Source of the DNA: Lutjanus erythropterus
Lineage: Eukaryota > Chordata > Actinopteri > Lutjaniformes > Lutjanidae
Reading direction: 5' to 3'
NCBI GenBank assembly: GCA_020091685.1
Contig: CM034599.1
Span: 32,837,920-32,901,919 of the forward strand
Length of the DNA stretch: 64,000 bases
Below, piece after piece: positions 44,401 through 57,585 of the stretch. A program made the translations under genes and the position numbers. The notes under the pieces were generated by a model. It searched no databases. It saw only the letters and a list, made by a program, of their open reading frames with translations, and was not told the DNA's origin. Position 1 is the stretch's first letter. Every line of letters begins with the position of its first letter.

Positions 44401-45119
44401 TTATTTTTGATTGAATATTTGAGATGATTGTAAAGGATTCAGTCTTTAAAACTGATTTTTGAATGTCCTTGAGATTCATAATACAGAGTCTGTAACCCCT
44501 TTTGACTGCATAGCCTTCACTTTATATGCATTCACAGTTATAGCTACAGCCCTTCAGAGACCTGCTAATTCTGTTTTAATGCTGCAGTTCTCATTTAGTC
44601 TGTCATTACAAAAATGACAAAAATGATTTATGAGAACACTGAACAAAGTCTCGCCTTCTTATGCACCAAAGGAGAAAAATTGGGAATGTACACTTTCTCT
44701 GTATTAATGGGATTGATTTGTTCTTATTCAGCCACAATGAGAGAAATTCAAGTTGCTTTCTTCTGATTGCCTCTCAACAGGCTTGAGCTCTTCAAAGTCA
44801 TGCACCAGTGTGGGACTGCTAATATATTCATGGGCTGAATGTGAACAGAAAATAACAATGCAATGCAACTGAATCAGATCTTTTCACATATAGACAGAAG
44901 GTTTTCACGATCAGCAAGCTCACTGCTAGATGCCACTAAATCCTCCGCACTGGTCCTTTAATCTTTTGTGTCTAAAATCTATTATTTATCTTATTTTCTA
45001 TTATTAAAGAGGTTGTAAGCACGACACTGACATATCATCACCCTCTGAGTTGATACGGTGAACATACATGGAGCAACACTTCATTCATTTAGGGTCGAGT
45101 TTCATGGCTGCCGGACCAG
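41481..45119. other. Long stretch without recognised features
   Basis: No gene, RNA or clear repeat over about 3.6 kb, apart from a possible element end at 42238-42262 (GATTAATCGGTTGACCCCTA). 42740-42970 is GC-richer with a 115-codon minus frame (42626-42973) lacking any recognisable domain. The remainder is AT-rich with short frames. Confidence 0.45.
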
Positions 45120-45790
45120 AAGTCCAATATTTACTAGTACTTCTTTTGCTCTGTTTTAATCTCCACCAGCTGCTCAGAAAAAATATATGGCCCTAATTGC
45201 TCCACTGTGTTTGTCAGCTAGTTGCGAATTTTGTCCACTAAAAATATTGATCATTGCTAACACTTTCTTGTAATAATGTTTAATGCTAATATATCAAAAA
45301 ACCCAATCCTTCTAGGACTGTGTTGGTCTTCACCAACTCCTGAGGAAAATATCTGATGCTTTAGTAGGGTTCGAATAGCAGTTATTTGAGTTATCAGTCA
45401 GGAAGACCCCGAGTCAACTCAGATTTTGTCAGTCAAGTTTGGTTTTTTTTGGATATGTCATTGTGCACAGGTGGAGGGCAGCATGATGCCGGACAGCGCA
45501 GTCTGTTGCCTGCTCTGGTCAGTGAAGTACGCTGTTCAGTTTCCACTAGAACTTCTGCCCACTGTGACTGATGCTTCGGCCGACTACGCTATCAGCTGCC
45601 CGGCATGAGAAATACTCTGTAATGCACTGGAATTTTATGACAAACTATGAGCAGGAGCACACTTTTACATTCTCTGACTGTGTGGAAATTCTGTTTTCAT
45701 ATCAAAGATGATGACAAAGAAAGGCATTAAAATGTGAAGTAGGCTAAAACATGAGACTGGTATGGTGATATAGTGGTTTAGTGTGGAGCT
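45120..45790 (+). mobile_element. ~1-kb interspersed repeat, second copy (shortened)
   Basis: TTTGCTCTGTTTTAATCTCC, ATTGCTCCACTGTGTTTGTC and CAGCTAGTTGCGAATTTTGTC at the start, and ACTGGAATTTTATGACAAAC, GAGCACACTTTTACATTCTC and TGACTGTGTGGAAATTCTG at the end, match the start and end of 7740-8740. A second GTTGGTCTTCACCAACTCCT word at 45323 shows internal repetition. Short frames at 45386-45608 belong to this repeat. Confidence 0.65.
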
Positions 45791-47698
45791 GAACTTAAAA
45801 AAATAGGAATTAATTGTCGAATCTTCCTCTTGAACAACCAGTCCGTTTCAGCTGACAAAATCCTGAGTCCATTATGTTCATCAGTTAGTTAGTAACTTTG
45901 TTTTTCCACTTTGGTTTCATGCTCGACCAACCCAGTCTTCCCAATTTGTCAAATATAAATGTTTTGTGAGGTGAGATGAGGTGAGAAGGAGGGATTTTCA
46001 CCTCAGAGACCGGGGTTTATGGCCCATGTGAAAATCAAAACACTATTAAAAGTTTCAAAGTACATAACATTATATGGGTGACAAAATGTTGCTATTTGGC
46101 AAGTTGGAATGAGACGGGTTTGGCTGGATAGGTAGCGTAAAGTGATTTGAACAGACCTTTTTTGGCTGAACACAACACTGGCAGCATTTCTCACTAGTCA
46201 CAAACAACATTGTATCCAACATATCAGACAAGGATCTGACCGAATGATTTACTTTATGGATGATTCGATGAAATGCCCACATTTTTTATGCATCAGTCAG
46301 TCACCCACTTAATTTAGCGTATGAGGAATGTGGTGCAGAGATTTTCAAACCAAACACACAAATGCTTGTCGAAAATAAAGTGCGAATGGGTTTGTTGCTT
46401 TTCCTTGTGCTGCAAGTTTCTTTTAAAACTTCTACCAGCACATCCATCTGTTTCTCTTTTTCACTGTCTCTTTGTAGACAGAGCGACCCAGTGAAGCCAG
46501 GCCAGAATAAATCTCTCTGTGCTGACTCTGCCCATGCCGGCTCCAGATACAGCCTGCTACCTTCATGCTTCTTTTTATTGTAAATTTGAAACCCAAGTAT
46601 CACTTTCCTCCACCAGCTGAACATGGTGTGCTTTCATCTCTCACAACAGCCCTGAATTTTTCTCATGCGTGTGTGCTTTATAAATTTACTTTCATCGTGG
46701 TATTTTGGTTTAATTAATTTGATGTCGGTGCTCAAGCAAATATACAATATGTATATGTGTGTATGTGTTTGCAGTGTGAGTTGGGAGAAAGAGGAAGGAA
46801 AGAGTTTAACCTCCTGATCTCAGGCTGCAGAAACACTGTGCTGGAATGTTAATTGGTGTGTCTGGTCTGCCTTACAGATAACACACGAGGCCACTTAATA
46901 AACCAAAGATCAGGATGTCCCACCGTCTCGCCCAGCTGAGACCACTGAGAGGAAGAGGGTGTGTGTGTGTTTGTGTATTAGGAAGCATGAGGAGTGGTGT
47001 TTACTGGAATCTCTCCGTTTCCTTTCCTGTCTCGCTCCCACACATCTCATTGCCTCATAACAAATAGAAAAACAGAAATATCACAAGGCGTGAGGTGATT
47101 CGCGAGGAGACTCAGAGCGTATGTATTATTAAGACGTGAGCGGCAAAAGGTTTTGAAGTTATGCTAATGAAGAGCCTTTTGGTGCTACAAATCTAACCGT
47201 CATTTGAATCATTTCTCTTCCTGCTCCTCCTCTTCTCCCCTCTCTCATCCGTTCTTTCCTTTTTTTTTTAATCTTCTATCCATTCTACAAGAGTCACGCA
47301 TTCAAGGACGCAGCGTTGGCGTGAAGCCGCGCACATGCTGTTTATGGGAGGTGATGGTAGATTAGACAGCAGCTACAGAAAGCTCAACACAGACCTCTGA
47401 CCGGAGGCTTCTCCTCCCACATGCAACCTATAATAAAAAGCTCATTTATGTTTACCTCCTCCTCCCTTACATTTATACATCTCTCTATAGAGCACATATA
47501 AAATATAGAGAGACGTATTCATACATATGTAGCACACACATAACCCCACACAATCATCCTTTTGCACTCCAACTGAACAGTGTCAGAGCATCTAATATTA
47601 ACACAAATTGTGAATATCATAGAATCATGAGCTTTGGGTATCTTTATGATTTTGAGCAGTATATATATATACCAGAAACATGTTGCAGAGCAATTTTG
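45791..47698. other. Unique-looking sequence, one possible conserved block
   Basis: 47090-47440 is repeat-free, with an octamer-like ATGCTAAT at 47161-47168 and a GC-rich run (GCGTTGGCGTGAAGCCGCGC) near 47312; it could be regulatory. A 107-codon minus frame at 46301-46624 has no recognisable domain. A small GT tract lies at 46960-46975. Confidence 0.4.
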
Positions 47699-48208
47699 GG
47701 TAACACTTTATTTGAAAGTGCGCGCATAAGATTGCCATTACACTGTCATAAAAATGTTATGACACCTGTCACGACCATCAACTTGAATGTTTATGTTTAT
47801 GACTGTTGTCTTTAAGTGTCATAAAGTCAATTGTGTCATTTTAATGCAAGTTTGACCTTTTTTGAGGTGTCTTTGTTATGACAGCATGACATTAACCAAG
47901 CCAGTGATGTCTTTGTTACGATGACTTGACATGAATCAAGCTAATAAAACTGATGGTGGCCAGTTTGATGACAGGGAATACAGTACCAAGGTGATTTTCT
48001 TGCTGTGTTTCTTCCTTGTCAGAACAAATAAATTTTTTTGTTTTGGATAATGTCACGTTGTCGGAGCAAAGATATCTCAAACAATGTCAGCTTTGCATTA
48101 AAAATGACATAACTGACCAAATGACACCAGTTACCGTCATTCATAAAGACTCCTGCATGTTCATGACAGCTGCTATGGCATGGTTATGACATGGTTAAAT
48201 AGTGTTAC
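47699..48208. mobile_element. TGTCATGAC-rich fold-back element, copy 2
   Basis: The ends GGTAACACTTTATTTGA and AAATAGTGTTACTA are inverted relatives. Inner blocks ACTGTCATAAAAATGTTATG (left), GTCTTTGTTATGACAGCATG and TTATGACATGGTTA (right) follow the plan of 36706-37363. The copy is shorter, about 510 bp against 658 bp. Non-coding. Confidence 0.8.
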
Positions 48209-50446
48209 TAACTTTGCATCTGTGTGTTTGTATTAATATTTAATCCAGCTGACATAAAGTAGAGACTCTGATTTTGTGAATTGAAGCTATATAAACAATT
48301 TAAGGGCAATTTCACACTGAAAACTGCAAAACATTACAAATATTCAATACCCAGACTTTTATTCTTGATAGCTCAGAAGTGCTGCTGGAACAGCAATTAG
48401 ACCACGGGGCACTAAAATGCTCCAGGATGATACAATTACCACTGTTGAATTATTCATGCATACTAGAGTCTGATCAAAACATCTTGCTAGAATCAATTCA
48501 AGTTAAGAGTGTCAAGCAAAACTGCAAACAAACTGCATCATACATACATACATATATACATAAGAGGTTGATGTTGACTGGCTGATATTTTTTATCAGTT
48601 AGCAAGTGCAATGCCTTGTTTCTTTGCCACAGTTAAAAGCCTTTTGTTTGAGTTTTGTGGAAAAACTGTAAACAGGTCAGGGTAGAGGTATTTTGTAGGG
48701 AGTTACAGGAGTCCAGCCGACAGGTGTGTGAGGCGAATAACGTTTTCCAGGTTTTAGAGAGAAACAGTCTAAACTTTGAATTATTTCTAAGCTGCAAAAA
48801 ACAGGCCTGAACCATAGATTTGAGGTTTTTTATTCATGCTAAAGCTGCAGTCTTACCTGGTAATCATAGGCCTGGGCTATAAAACAATAGTGACATAGAC
48901 TGGCAATACACATCTCATCTATAGCAATAAGAAAATTGTTCAATAAAATGTTCTTCTTAAATGCATAAAATGAAAACTGCCTTGAAAGCACATAACACAT
49001 GCCTTTGTTCATAAATAGCCTGTCATATCCCTTGATAATGGAGTAATTTATGAGTGACATGCAAACAGCCAATCATTTAACAGCTGTGGAGGAATGAATC
49101 AGCTGATAACAATAAATGATTCTAACCTTAAGAAAAGCTGTTTCTGTACTATTATTTTTTCAAAAAAACAGACTGAAATTTCCCACATATTTACTAGCTG
49201 ATCTGCCACTACCTTTTTCTAAACCTTAAGATTTTAGAGATTAGCCTGAAATGATTCAAGTCAGTGGTCAGCTAATCAAAGTCATGTAACTATGCTGCAT
49301 ATACAGTATATTTACATCAGAGAAAATATGTAATAACATTAATAAACCATGAATTGTAAAATACAAAAAACAGTGATGTGGTTGATTTGTTTTTTTCAGT
49401 TTTAAGCAATTTTGAGCACCACCAGCCACAGAAAATAAGTGCTGAAACTAAGGAAAGATAAACAAGAAAATAAATAAAAAAATAACGACCGTAAAAATGA
49501 GGCAAGATTTTCGAGCAAATAAAAACAAGTTTCATAGAGTCTTACATAATGTATTGTGTGCACAGGACCAACTGTACTGCCCACACACCCACACACACAC
49601 ACACACAGCCATTTTCCTGGGCTTCAGCAGTAAGGCTGTAGTCTAGTCATGGCGGTTCCTATATCATTACACTTCAGACTGTGTAACTCTCCCTGCACCC
49701 AGAGGCAGAATGCAATGAGTTGAAATAACAACAAAAGAAACCGTGTTTGGACTCTACAACCTTCCAGTGCTTGCAGTGTCAATAAGCTCTCCCACATTAG
49801 ATTTGGTGAGCTCCACAAGTTATTTTGGAGCACCAGCACTCTGACTGCTGTTATTGATTTATGTGAAAGAGGGCCAGGGATTATACTGTTATAGACGCAG
49901 AGTAACTCGAGGCGGGAGGATGAGCCGTGACTTGATTGTAAGCAATAACTAATAATTGCAGGAGCTTGTTCACAGATGCTGAGATGAATTGTGTTTGTGT
50001 TTACTTAAGGGTTCATTCATATTATTTTGCTGTCTTTGTTTATGTGGTAATTTCCAAGACATGATTTATATATTTTACCTCTGTGAGACTGAAATTGAAA
50101 ATATATTCATTTTAATTTACCTACCTCAGATTGTCTTAAATTGCTGATGCCAGTTTTTAGAATTTTTCCATGACGTCTCAGCTGAATGCGGTTTCAGATG
50201 CTTCCCCACAAAGCTGATCATAAAATTCTTTGGAAGGCTGTTTTGAATATTGAGGACAAAGTGTGCAATTTTCAGTGTCTAACTATCGACTTTCAAAACC
50301 CTCTTTAAAATTTTATTGTTTATAACTCTTTACCAGATGTCCATAAAACATCAGACATCCATAAAAGTGAGATAGGATATCTCAAAAACAAAAAACAAAA
50401 AAAAAAACTTCTTCATTTATTTTAGGGGTAGCCTTTAGTTTCAGGT
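48209..50446. other. No gene seen; small CA tract
   Basis: 49583-49606 is a short CA microsatellite. 48540-48560 is a CATA-type run. The rest is AT-rich with short frames and no recognised repeat. Confidence 0.5.
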
Positions 50447-50835
50447 TAAAGGAATATTCAGACATTTTGGAAAACATGCTTATGTGCTTTCTTTCTAAGT
50501 GTTAGATGAGAAGAACAATGCTGCTCAAATGTTTTTGTGTTAAATATAAGGTTATGGCCAGCCAACAGTTAAGCATAGCTTGGCATCAAGACTGGAATCA
50601 GCTGGATAACAGCCAGTGTTTAAACAAACCTGCATTGCAGAACCTCCAAAAATCACAGATTAACACATTATATCTTATTTGTAAAATCCCTTAAAAAAAC
50701 ATTTACAATTTGTGGTTTTACCACCACAAATGGGCGCTAACTCAACTTCATACTCTAGTAACTTCCTGGAGTCTCTGCTCATTGCCTGGTCACTTCTCAG
50801 TGATGACAGGACTCCATATAATGTGTAAATTTGTA
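50447..50835. mobile_element. Abundant teleost non-autonomous repeat, diverged
   Basis: AAGGAATATTCAGACATTTT, TTCTAAGTGTTAGATGAGAA, AACACATTATATCTTATTTG and ACTTCCTGGAGTCTCTGCTC, then CAGTGATGACAGGACTCCAT, follow in the order of a very common fish element whose typical form includes GTTAGATGAGAAGAT and CTTCCTGGAGTC. The open frames 50506-50916 are carried by it. Further pieces of the same theme lie at 60060-60120 and 60905-61020. Confidence 0.7.
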
Positions 50836-50929
50836 ATGGTTAGAGGTGCTGATTTTGTTACCTTTGAACAGATGCAGAGTAGGTGTTTAGCCCTGTTTGC
50901 TAGAACAGTGTTGTAACAAGTACCCAAAA

Positions 50930-51015
50930 GTCCATCCATCCATCCATCCATTGTCCGTAACAGCTTATCCTGATGGGTGGCTGGCACCTATCCCAGCTGA
51001 CACTGGGCGTTGCAT
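50930..51015. mobile_element. (TCCA)n tail with CAGCTGACACTGGGCG fragment
   Basis: Five TCCA units are followed by GTAACAGCTTATCCTGATGG and TATCCCAGCTGACACTGGGC. This is the usual junction between a tetranucleotide tail and a common fish retroelement fragment. Confidence 0.65.
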
Positions 51016-53125
51016 TTAAGTACAGTATTTGAGTGGATGGACTCATTTAATTCCTCCTCTGGCTAATAGGCTGATGGCTATAGCTTCATATTAAATGGAC
51101 AGACATTGATCTTCTTATCTTACTCAAGTCATTAAAGCAAACAAGTTTATTTACTACATTTAAAAAAAAACCCAGCACATTGTTAAATCAGCATCAGTTA
51201 AAGCTGCCATGGGTGAAGTCCCTTCCACCAAACCCACAAGTTTGAACAGCAGCAGGAGGAGTCGGTTTGCCTGCATGCAAAAACAGCTCCCTCTGAAATG
51301 ACCTGTGATTGGCCACAGTCTCCTGTCACGGGCTAGATTTTCTAAAGCCTGACGACAGAGTCAAGGAGGCACAGAAGTCTAGTCTTTAAGACCACTTGAA
51401 TTACAATATGCTGAAAAGTTATTATTTAATTTTTGCCCAGTTATGACAAAAATAAACTGCCAAGATTGGAATTAAAGGACATTTGGCAGATCTGCATGTA
51501 AATATACAGGTGTGTGAGTGTGTGTTTGTGTGTACATTTGTGCAAAATTGCCAGTTCTTTTTCACCCTCTCGTAGCTGTAATTGTAGAGAACAGAAAGGG
51601 AGCCCCTCTCAAGTACATGAGCTCTTATTTCAACAAGTTCAACTCTGAAGTGACCTGCAGAAATACCCTCCTCTATTATCCAGTGGAAACAACAGAACAA
51701 TGCGCATGAAGAGCACTTTGTATATGAAGGGCACACATGGGGGTCAAGAAGGACTTTAACGCTGTCATAATGATGCATCATGTGACTCACCGCAATGTGC
51801 CTACACACCTGAAAATGTCAGATGCAGATGTATATTTTGTATTAATGTATGCACAGTTGTACATTCATACTTATTTTACGCCAACTGCACAGACCAGTAC
51901 AATTGTAGTCTTCCACCAAGCTGCAGCCAATGGGTAAAATGCTTCAGTGAAGGGTATCTTGTTAACAGATACAGAAGGAAGTGAGGTTATTACCAGTTTA
52001 TTCCACCTCCGTGATACATTCTTCAATTATCTCCCGCCTGATCTATGGCTCTGTACTTTTTTAACAGGCAGGGGAGGATCAAAATGTTACACCGTGACGT
52101 TTTCCAGGCAGGAGCTGATTTTGTTTGATTGCTGACGGGTGACAATTTCTCCCTTCACTGACTCCCAGTATGGGCCCACAGCGAGACCTCCGGGCTGCAA
52201 AGAGACCACACATGGAGGTGGAAGGGGGAGGTGGATGTCGGCGGAGTCTCTGCCTCACAGTCATTGATCTCTGCCATCCTTTTCAGGTGGATCGTAGGCT
52301 GTCTGTCGGTTTCACCCCCAGGGCTAGACCACCAGCTAAAGACTTATACACACACACACCATATATTCTGTGCAATTTTAGGCTGCTACTGACAAAAAAT
52401 GACAACTGGGAGAGAAAATCTAATCCAAATGGCGGTCTTATATGTTGTAATGTGAGACACATCCACCAGCAGTCAGTTTAGAGCTTTGGTGAACAAAAAA
52501 TTAAGCATAAAATTCTGTCAGTGTCAAATGTTTTTGACAAAATTCCTAAAATGTGACTGCTGCTACACTACATCCAGTGTCTGCCAAAAAAAAAAAATCA
52601 TATTACAGCATGAAAGAATCCAGGATACACTGCCTGATGTTGTATTGTGATTAAAATAAGAGTGGCACAGCAGGGTAGCATGGTTTGACACTATTTTTCC
52701 TTTTCCGCATTTACATGGAAGCACTACAGTCTGCAAGGTGTTTTATTAGACTCATCTCACAAAGTGTGACACCCAGTGAACCTGCAAGATTGCTGTCATC
52801 ACTCAGTGTACGCTATAAGGGCCGGTCTGTTTGTGCGTGTAAGGAAGCACTGGTCAGGTGGTTAACATACTGTCCACCAAGGACTGATTCATTCTCTTTT
52901 TATTTTAAATCAGCAATTCATTTTTCATTCATTTGTTCAATCTCTATTTTCACTGGAAAATACATTGAAGTAGAGACCTGATTTACAGTGTAGCTCAGTA
53001 AAAAATAAATAAAAGCTCCAAGACACAAAAACCAATAAGAAACTAAAGTAAAAGTAAAGGTAAAAACCACAATAAAGCCTTAAGAATAAGTAAAAAACCT
53101 TAATATATAAGAACTGTTAAAATGT
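51016..53125. other. Unique-looking sequence, GC-richer at 52060-52340
   Basis: 52060-52340 is GC-richer and repeat-free. A 103-codon plus frame (52170-52481) starts there and includes CATCCTTTTCAG, a possible acceptor, at 52275-52286. No known domain is seen. The other long frame (51422-51808, minus, 128 codons) is His/Cys-rich without pattern. No gene is called. Confidence 0.4.
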
Positions 53126-53129
53126 TAAG

Positions 53130-54060
53130 TGAATGAATTTGTTAAAAGAAGAGCATCTAGAAATGAAACATGATTCAGTAAGAGATGTTATTTGTCGTGA
53201 GGACAGAAGTGAAGTAAGATTTGTTCAGTATGTTATTCCAGGTAGCTGGTGCACAATGAGAAAAACTGTATTTTCAAGCTCAGTACAAACAGCTGGCACC
53301 TGCAGTGTAAAAGACAGCATCAAGGTAATGTAAGGGAGTAAAAGACCAATATGGGCCTTATAAAGAAATAAAACCTGCAGAATCCAAGGCTTCAAGAGTT
53401 TCACCTGAAGCATGCATGTATAAAATGTCACTGTGGACCAAGATTGATGGGAAACCTGCTTCAATAGGCATCTTTCTACAGTCCAGAGGAAAACGTGTTT
53501 TATCCTGATAAAACAAACCAATTTACTTTCCTTAATGTAGTCACCAGTTTGGTCACATTCAATTTAAAAGTTAATTTCTCATCAATCCAAATTCAATGAT
53601 ACTTTTATAATTTATAGTTTCTTAGTTTAGATGATGAGGCTGTTGAAATCAACATTTTTGGAACTGGTGAAAAATTAGTATTTGGTTTTATTTGCCTTAA
53701 GAATTAATTTATGGTTATTGAGTGCAATTTCTAAGTCAGAAAAGCAGTGTTGGCAGGATTTAACAGTATGATGTACAGCAACCACAGTACAGAACAGAAC
53801 TGCGTCATCAATGTAAAGATATTACACCCAGTTATAGAATAAATGCTATCATCAGTGTAAAGCAAGAACAGAACAGGTCCCAGGTCTAAGCCTTTCACCA
53901 TTTTTCACAAATTCAAATTTTATATATCCAATAGCTACACGCTGCTGTCTGTCCTCAAGGTAACTCTGATACCATTTACTGTATTGAATACTTTCATTCT
54001 TGCATTTCAGTTTGTAGCTAAGAAGCAGTACTCAAATAATGTAGTGTTGCATATTGCATA
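53130..54060 (-). pseudogene. LINE reverse transcriptase remnant with YIDD motif
   Basis: On the minus strand, reading downward from about 54000: SYLEDRQQRVAIGY, then a damaged GVPQG region, then YIDDAVLF (YIDD codons at 53804-53815), the metal-binding aspartate pair of reverse transcriptase. Then follow ALNNHKLILKANKTKY, FIRIKHVF, and in another frame DILYMHASGETLEALDSA, then FLYKAHIGLLLPY. This order is that of RT followed by the downstream domain of a non-LTR retrotransposon. Several stops and at least two frameshifts make it inactive. It belongs to a different lineage from the 55.2-kb fragment. Confidence 0.85.
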
Positions 54061-54920
54061 AAACTGAAGAGCTCACAAGGGATTAGAAAAATAATGGATC
54101 CAGCTCTGAAAAAAAGTTCACATCCTAGTTTGTAACATATTGTAGGCTCTTCATTAAAAAGGTAGCCCAAACTGAGATTACTCTGATAACATCATCAAGG
54201 TTATTTTCTCAGACCCGACAAGGCTCCTATACAACTTTTCACAGACTGAGTTGCGCTGTCAGTGACGAGTACATTGATCTTTAACATCACCTTTAAAAAC
54301 AAATAAGCAATTCCCATAGACAACCAATGTATTAATGCATCATATCCTCTTCAAAGGTGGTCATATGCAACACATGTAAGTGGGCCAGCTGATACATAGA
54401 GATATACAGTATATATATATTACTAATCTACACCTGTTCTCCACAGCCAGATGATTGAGAACATTAAGAGAACAGGATTGGCTGCTCTGAGTGAAATACA
54501 GTAAAATGAGACTGAGGTTCTCTGACTAAAGGACCCCTGTCTCATTCTCTCTCTGTCTCTCTTTCTCTGAATGAGGGAAGCAGAGTCGGGCCAGGGTTGA
54601 CCGCTCCCTCTGTTCCCCCTCACCTCCATTGTCCAGCCTTTATTCTCTCGCTAAACGGCGCTGACGGCATCACTGCTCACATAGATCTCCCCCGCTCTAT
54701 GTTCTCCCAGTCTCCAAAGACCCAGAGTGGCCACTGAATGACCACGGCATCAAAAGAAGAGGAAAACAAAGTTCGGAAGTATTAGTGTTACTTCCCCTCA
54801 TCTCCGGGGATACAGAGGGAGAATCAATAGTTTTTCATTAACCTGTCTTCCTCCCTGTAAACGAGTAGGTATGGCCTCGGGTGCCAGTAAATGCTCCACT
54901 GCTAGTGTTGGGAGGTGATA
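54061..54920. other. No recognisable feature
   Basis: Unique-looking sequence with CTCTCT-rich pieces near 54545-54570 and an AT run at 54407-54420. Confidence 0.5.
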
Positions 54921-54974
54921 TCTCTCTCTTTCACACACTCTCTCTCTCTCTATCACACACACACACACACACAC
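54921..54974. repeat. CT then CA compound microsatellite
   Basis: Runs of CT (54921-54950, interrupted by CACA) pass into about eleven CA units. Simple sequence. A poly-T run of about 17 lies just downstream at 55031-55047. Confidence 0.92.
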
Positions 54975-55169
54975 TTTACCTGACACAGATATATGCTCTC
55001 TATCTAGCAATTCAAGTCGCTTTGATTGGTGTTTTTTTTTTTTTTTTGGAAAAGAAGTGTCAAACTGCTACTGCCCAATATGGCTTTTAAACAATATCTC
55101 AATATTTTTAGGCATTTTGAAAACATTTTTTCAAAAATAACATGCCAGAAATTCTCAAATAATACAAAC

Positions 55170-55540
55170 ATATGATGGTCTTTTAGAATATAATGCCCTG
55201 TTCATACACAGGAAGGAGATCAAACAGGTCACATCTTATAGGTATCTGGGCATCCACCTGGATAACCTTTTTAGCTGGAGTGATCATGTAGATTTTTTAT
55301 GTTCTCATCTACAGAAAAGGCTGTTTTTTTTTACGTAGGCTGAGGGTGGTGTCAGCCAGAACATCATGGTTTTATTTTATCAGGCAGTGATGGAGAGTGT
55401 CATCAGATACGGGATGATGGCATGGTTCGGCAATCTCTCCGCACAGTCCAAATCTAAGTTACAGCGCCTGGTACAGACTGCTATGAAGGTGACAGGGAGG
55501 ACTGCAAAACTCTCCCTTCAGTCCATCTATGAGCAGTATA
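55170..55540 (+). pseudogene. LINE (L2/CR1-like) RT C-terminal remnant
   Basis: The plus strand encodes KEIKQVTSYRYLGIHLDN, then WSDHVDFLCSHLQKRLFF, then after a shift in a T-run near 55325 LRRLRV. After a second shift near 55345 comes SQNIMVLFYQAVMESVIRYG, then MMAWFGNLSAQSKSKLQRLV and a final KVTG. The YLGxxLD and VxYGxxAWFGNL motifs are typical of the region after the catalytic part of L2/CR1-type LINE polymerases. The upstream RT is absent, as expected for 5' truncation. An ATTCT pentamer run at 55538-55558 may be its tail. Confidence 0.85.
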
Positions 55541-55558
55541 TTCTATTCTATTCTATTC
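55538..55558. repeat. (ATTCT)n short tandem repeat
   Basis: About four ATTCT units directly after the LINE remnant. They could be its 3' tail or chance. Confidence 0.75.
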
Positions 55559-56794
55559 ATATAAATGTTTTCATCATTATACAATCACATGAAAATAAGA
55601 AACACTGTGTTTTTGTTACAAGGTGTTTTATCTTCCACACCAGTCTGAGTTTGAGAATCATGGCCACCAAAGTTTCTCCTGTTTTGTCACTTGAAGCCAC
55701 TAATTCTTACACACTAGCTCTTTAAGTAATGGACCTGAATACTTTTTCCATCTCTGGTTAGCACAGCCACAGCCTAATTGCACTTGATTGTTACCGGCTG
55801 AGCCTTCCTCTTAAAGACAATTAAAATTGCCTGGAACTGGAGGTCTTTCAAATATGTTTCAGAACTGGAAGCTGCGGAAATATGTATGGATGATTGATCA
55901 CACTTTAAATTTTGTTTCAATTCCATCTTGATTAAAAAAATCACAATGACTCATAGCTGCTAACCAGTGTTAGAGAACATTACTTTTAAACTGCCATTAA
56001 CAACTAACAACAGCTGCTTCTATGAAGACAATGAAACGTGCACTTTTATAGTATACAGTACATCATGTTTCATAATGCAACTAATGAACCAGTTAGCTTC
56101 TCAGAACGTGTGCCTTACATATGGACAAAGAAGTGCAAAGGCTTTTCATATCATGTAGACTCACCCAACTAATGTTCTCTGTAGTTCACCCTTTTATAAT
56201 GCAGGAGAAGTTTTTCAAAATGTGTGTCAGTCGTATCCTCTGAGGAGACTTCACAGGCAAAAAAGTCTCTCCACAGGTGCACTAGTCTGGTGTTGGAGTA
56301 TTGGCTTGAAGAAAGCACTGATCATGAGAAATTTGTTCAGCACATCCATCTCGAAACCTGACTTGAGATATTCCATGATTTCGTCCTCAGTCTCCTCTGC
56401 TGATAGGTGCAGGCAGCAGTACTTCTTGTAGTGGTGAAAATGCAATAAAATGAAAACATAGCTAAATGGGGTACTTGAATTGTACAACAAACATTTTACA
56501 TTACTAGTGACAACAAACAAGTAATTTAGTAAAGTAACACTGCTGCTGACTAGCTAACATTAGCTTTTCATGGAACAACTCTGCTGTGAAACGTACAAGA
56601 AGATGTTGTAATAATGTTACATAAACAGGCACTTTTTATTTCTATTCTGTAGCAGCAAACACCAGACAAAGTAATAGCAATTATACTGCAATCTCAGCTG
56701 ATGTACACACTTTATGGTTAACAAAAGTAACATAACCATGGTCATCTGCTACATTTGCATATATATTCATACTTAAATATATTGAATATAAGAT
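55559..56794. other. No recognisable feature
   Basis: Short frames only (e.g. 56251-56520 minus, 89 codons, no known domain). No repeat recognised. Confidence 0.45.
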
Positions 56795-57200
56795 AAAAAA
56801 TAGAACTTTATTAATCCTAAAGATAATGCTTGTGCCCGATTGCTCCAACGTCATGGCAACATAAGAATAACAACAATAGAGCACCAAATAAGTGAAATAT
56901 AAATATAAAATATAAAGTGTATAAGGAGTAAATCCAAAGAAATAGCGCCTAATAAAATAACAATAGAAGTAAGGTACATTAAGTACAAAAGTAAGCTAAA
57001 TAGAAAAAGTAGTAATGGCAATTATATTAAAAGTAATATTGGCAGTGATATTGAGAGATAATGAAAAAAGTTATAATGCACCAAACAATGAATGTAGAGA
57101 TAGCACATGATATTGAACGTAATTCTACATGATAATAATGACAAATAATAGCGATAGTGAAAGTAATATTTCGCAGTGTGTTAAAACACTTTATATACAC
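56795..57200. mobile_element. AT-rich retroelement-like tail
   Basis: AGAACTTTATTAATCCTAAA and a following TTGCTCCAA resemble the 'TTTATTGATCC' start of a common fish repeat, followed by A-rich AAATATAAATATAAAATATA sequence. The assignment is weak because of the low complexity. Confidence 0.4.
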
Positions 57201-57585
57201 TATAACACTTTAATCATGCAGCCCTATGACAAGCCAAAACAGTAAAGAAAATACCACATAATGCATAAAATAATGGCAGTAGAATCAAGTCTATTAACAT
57301 ATTCCTTTTATAATTTCTCTTAACAGCCTGTTGAGAGATTCCTCTAACGCCATTATTTTTCTTCCTATAGTAACACAAAGCATTAAGTCTAGATTGGACT
57401 TAGCAGTCTCTCTATAGATCTTTGTGTGTTCCTTTCTCATTTACTGCATTTCTCCTTCTCTTCCTGTCAGATGAGCTGTATCTCACATCTCCGTCTGTAA
57501 GCACAATGTAGCCAGTGTTTAGGAATGACCTTGCTCCTTGCACAGTGCCAACCTCCCCTCTGTAACAGATTAATTTCTCTTTTCC
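57201..57585. other. No recognisable feature
   Basis: Unique-looking AT-rich to mixed sequence. No gene or repeat recognised. Confidence 0.5.
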
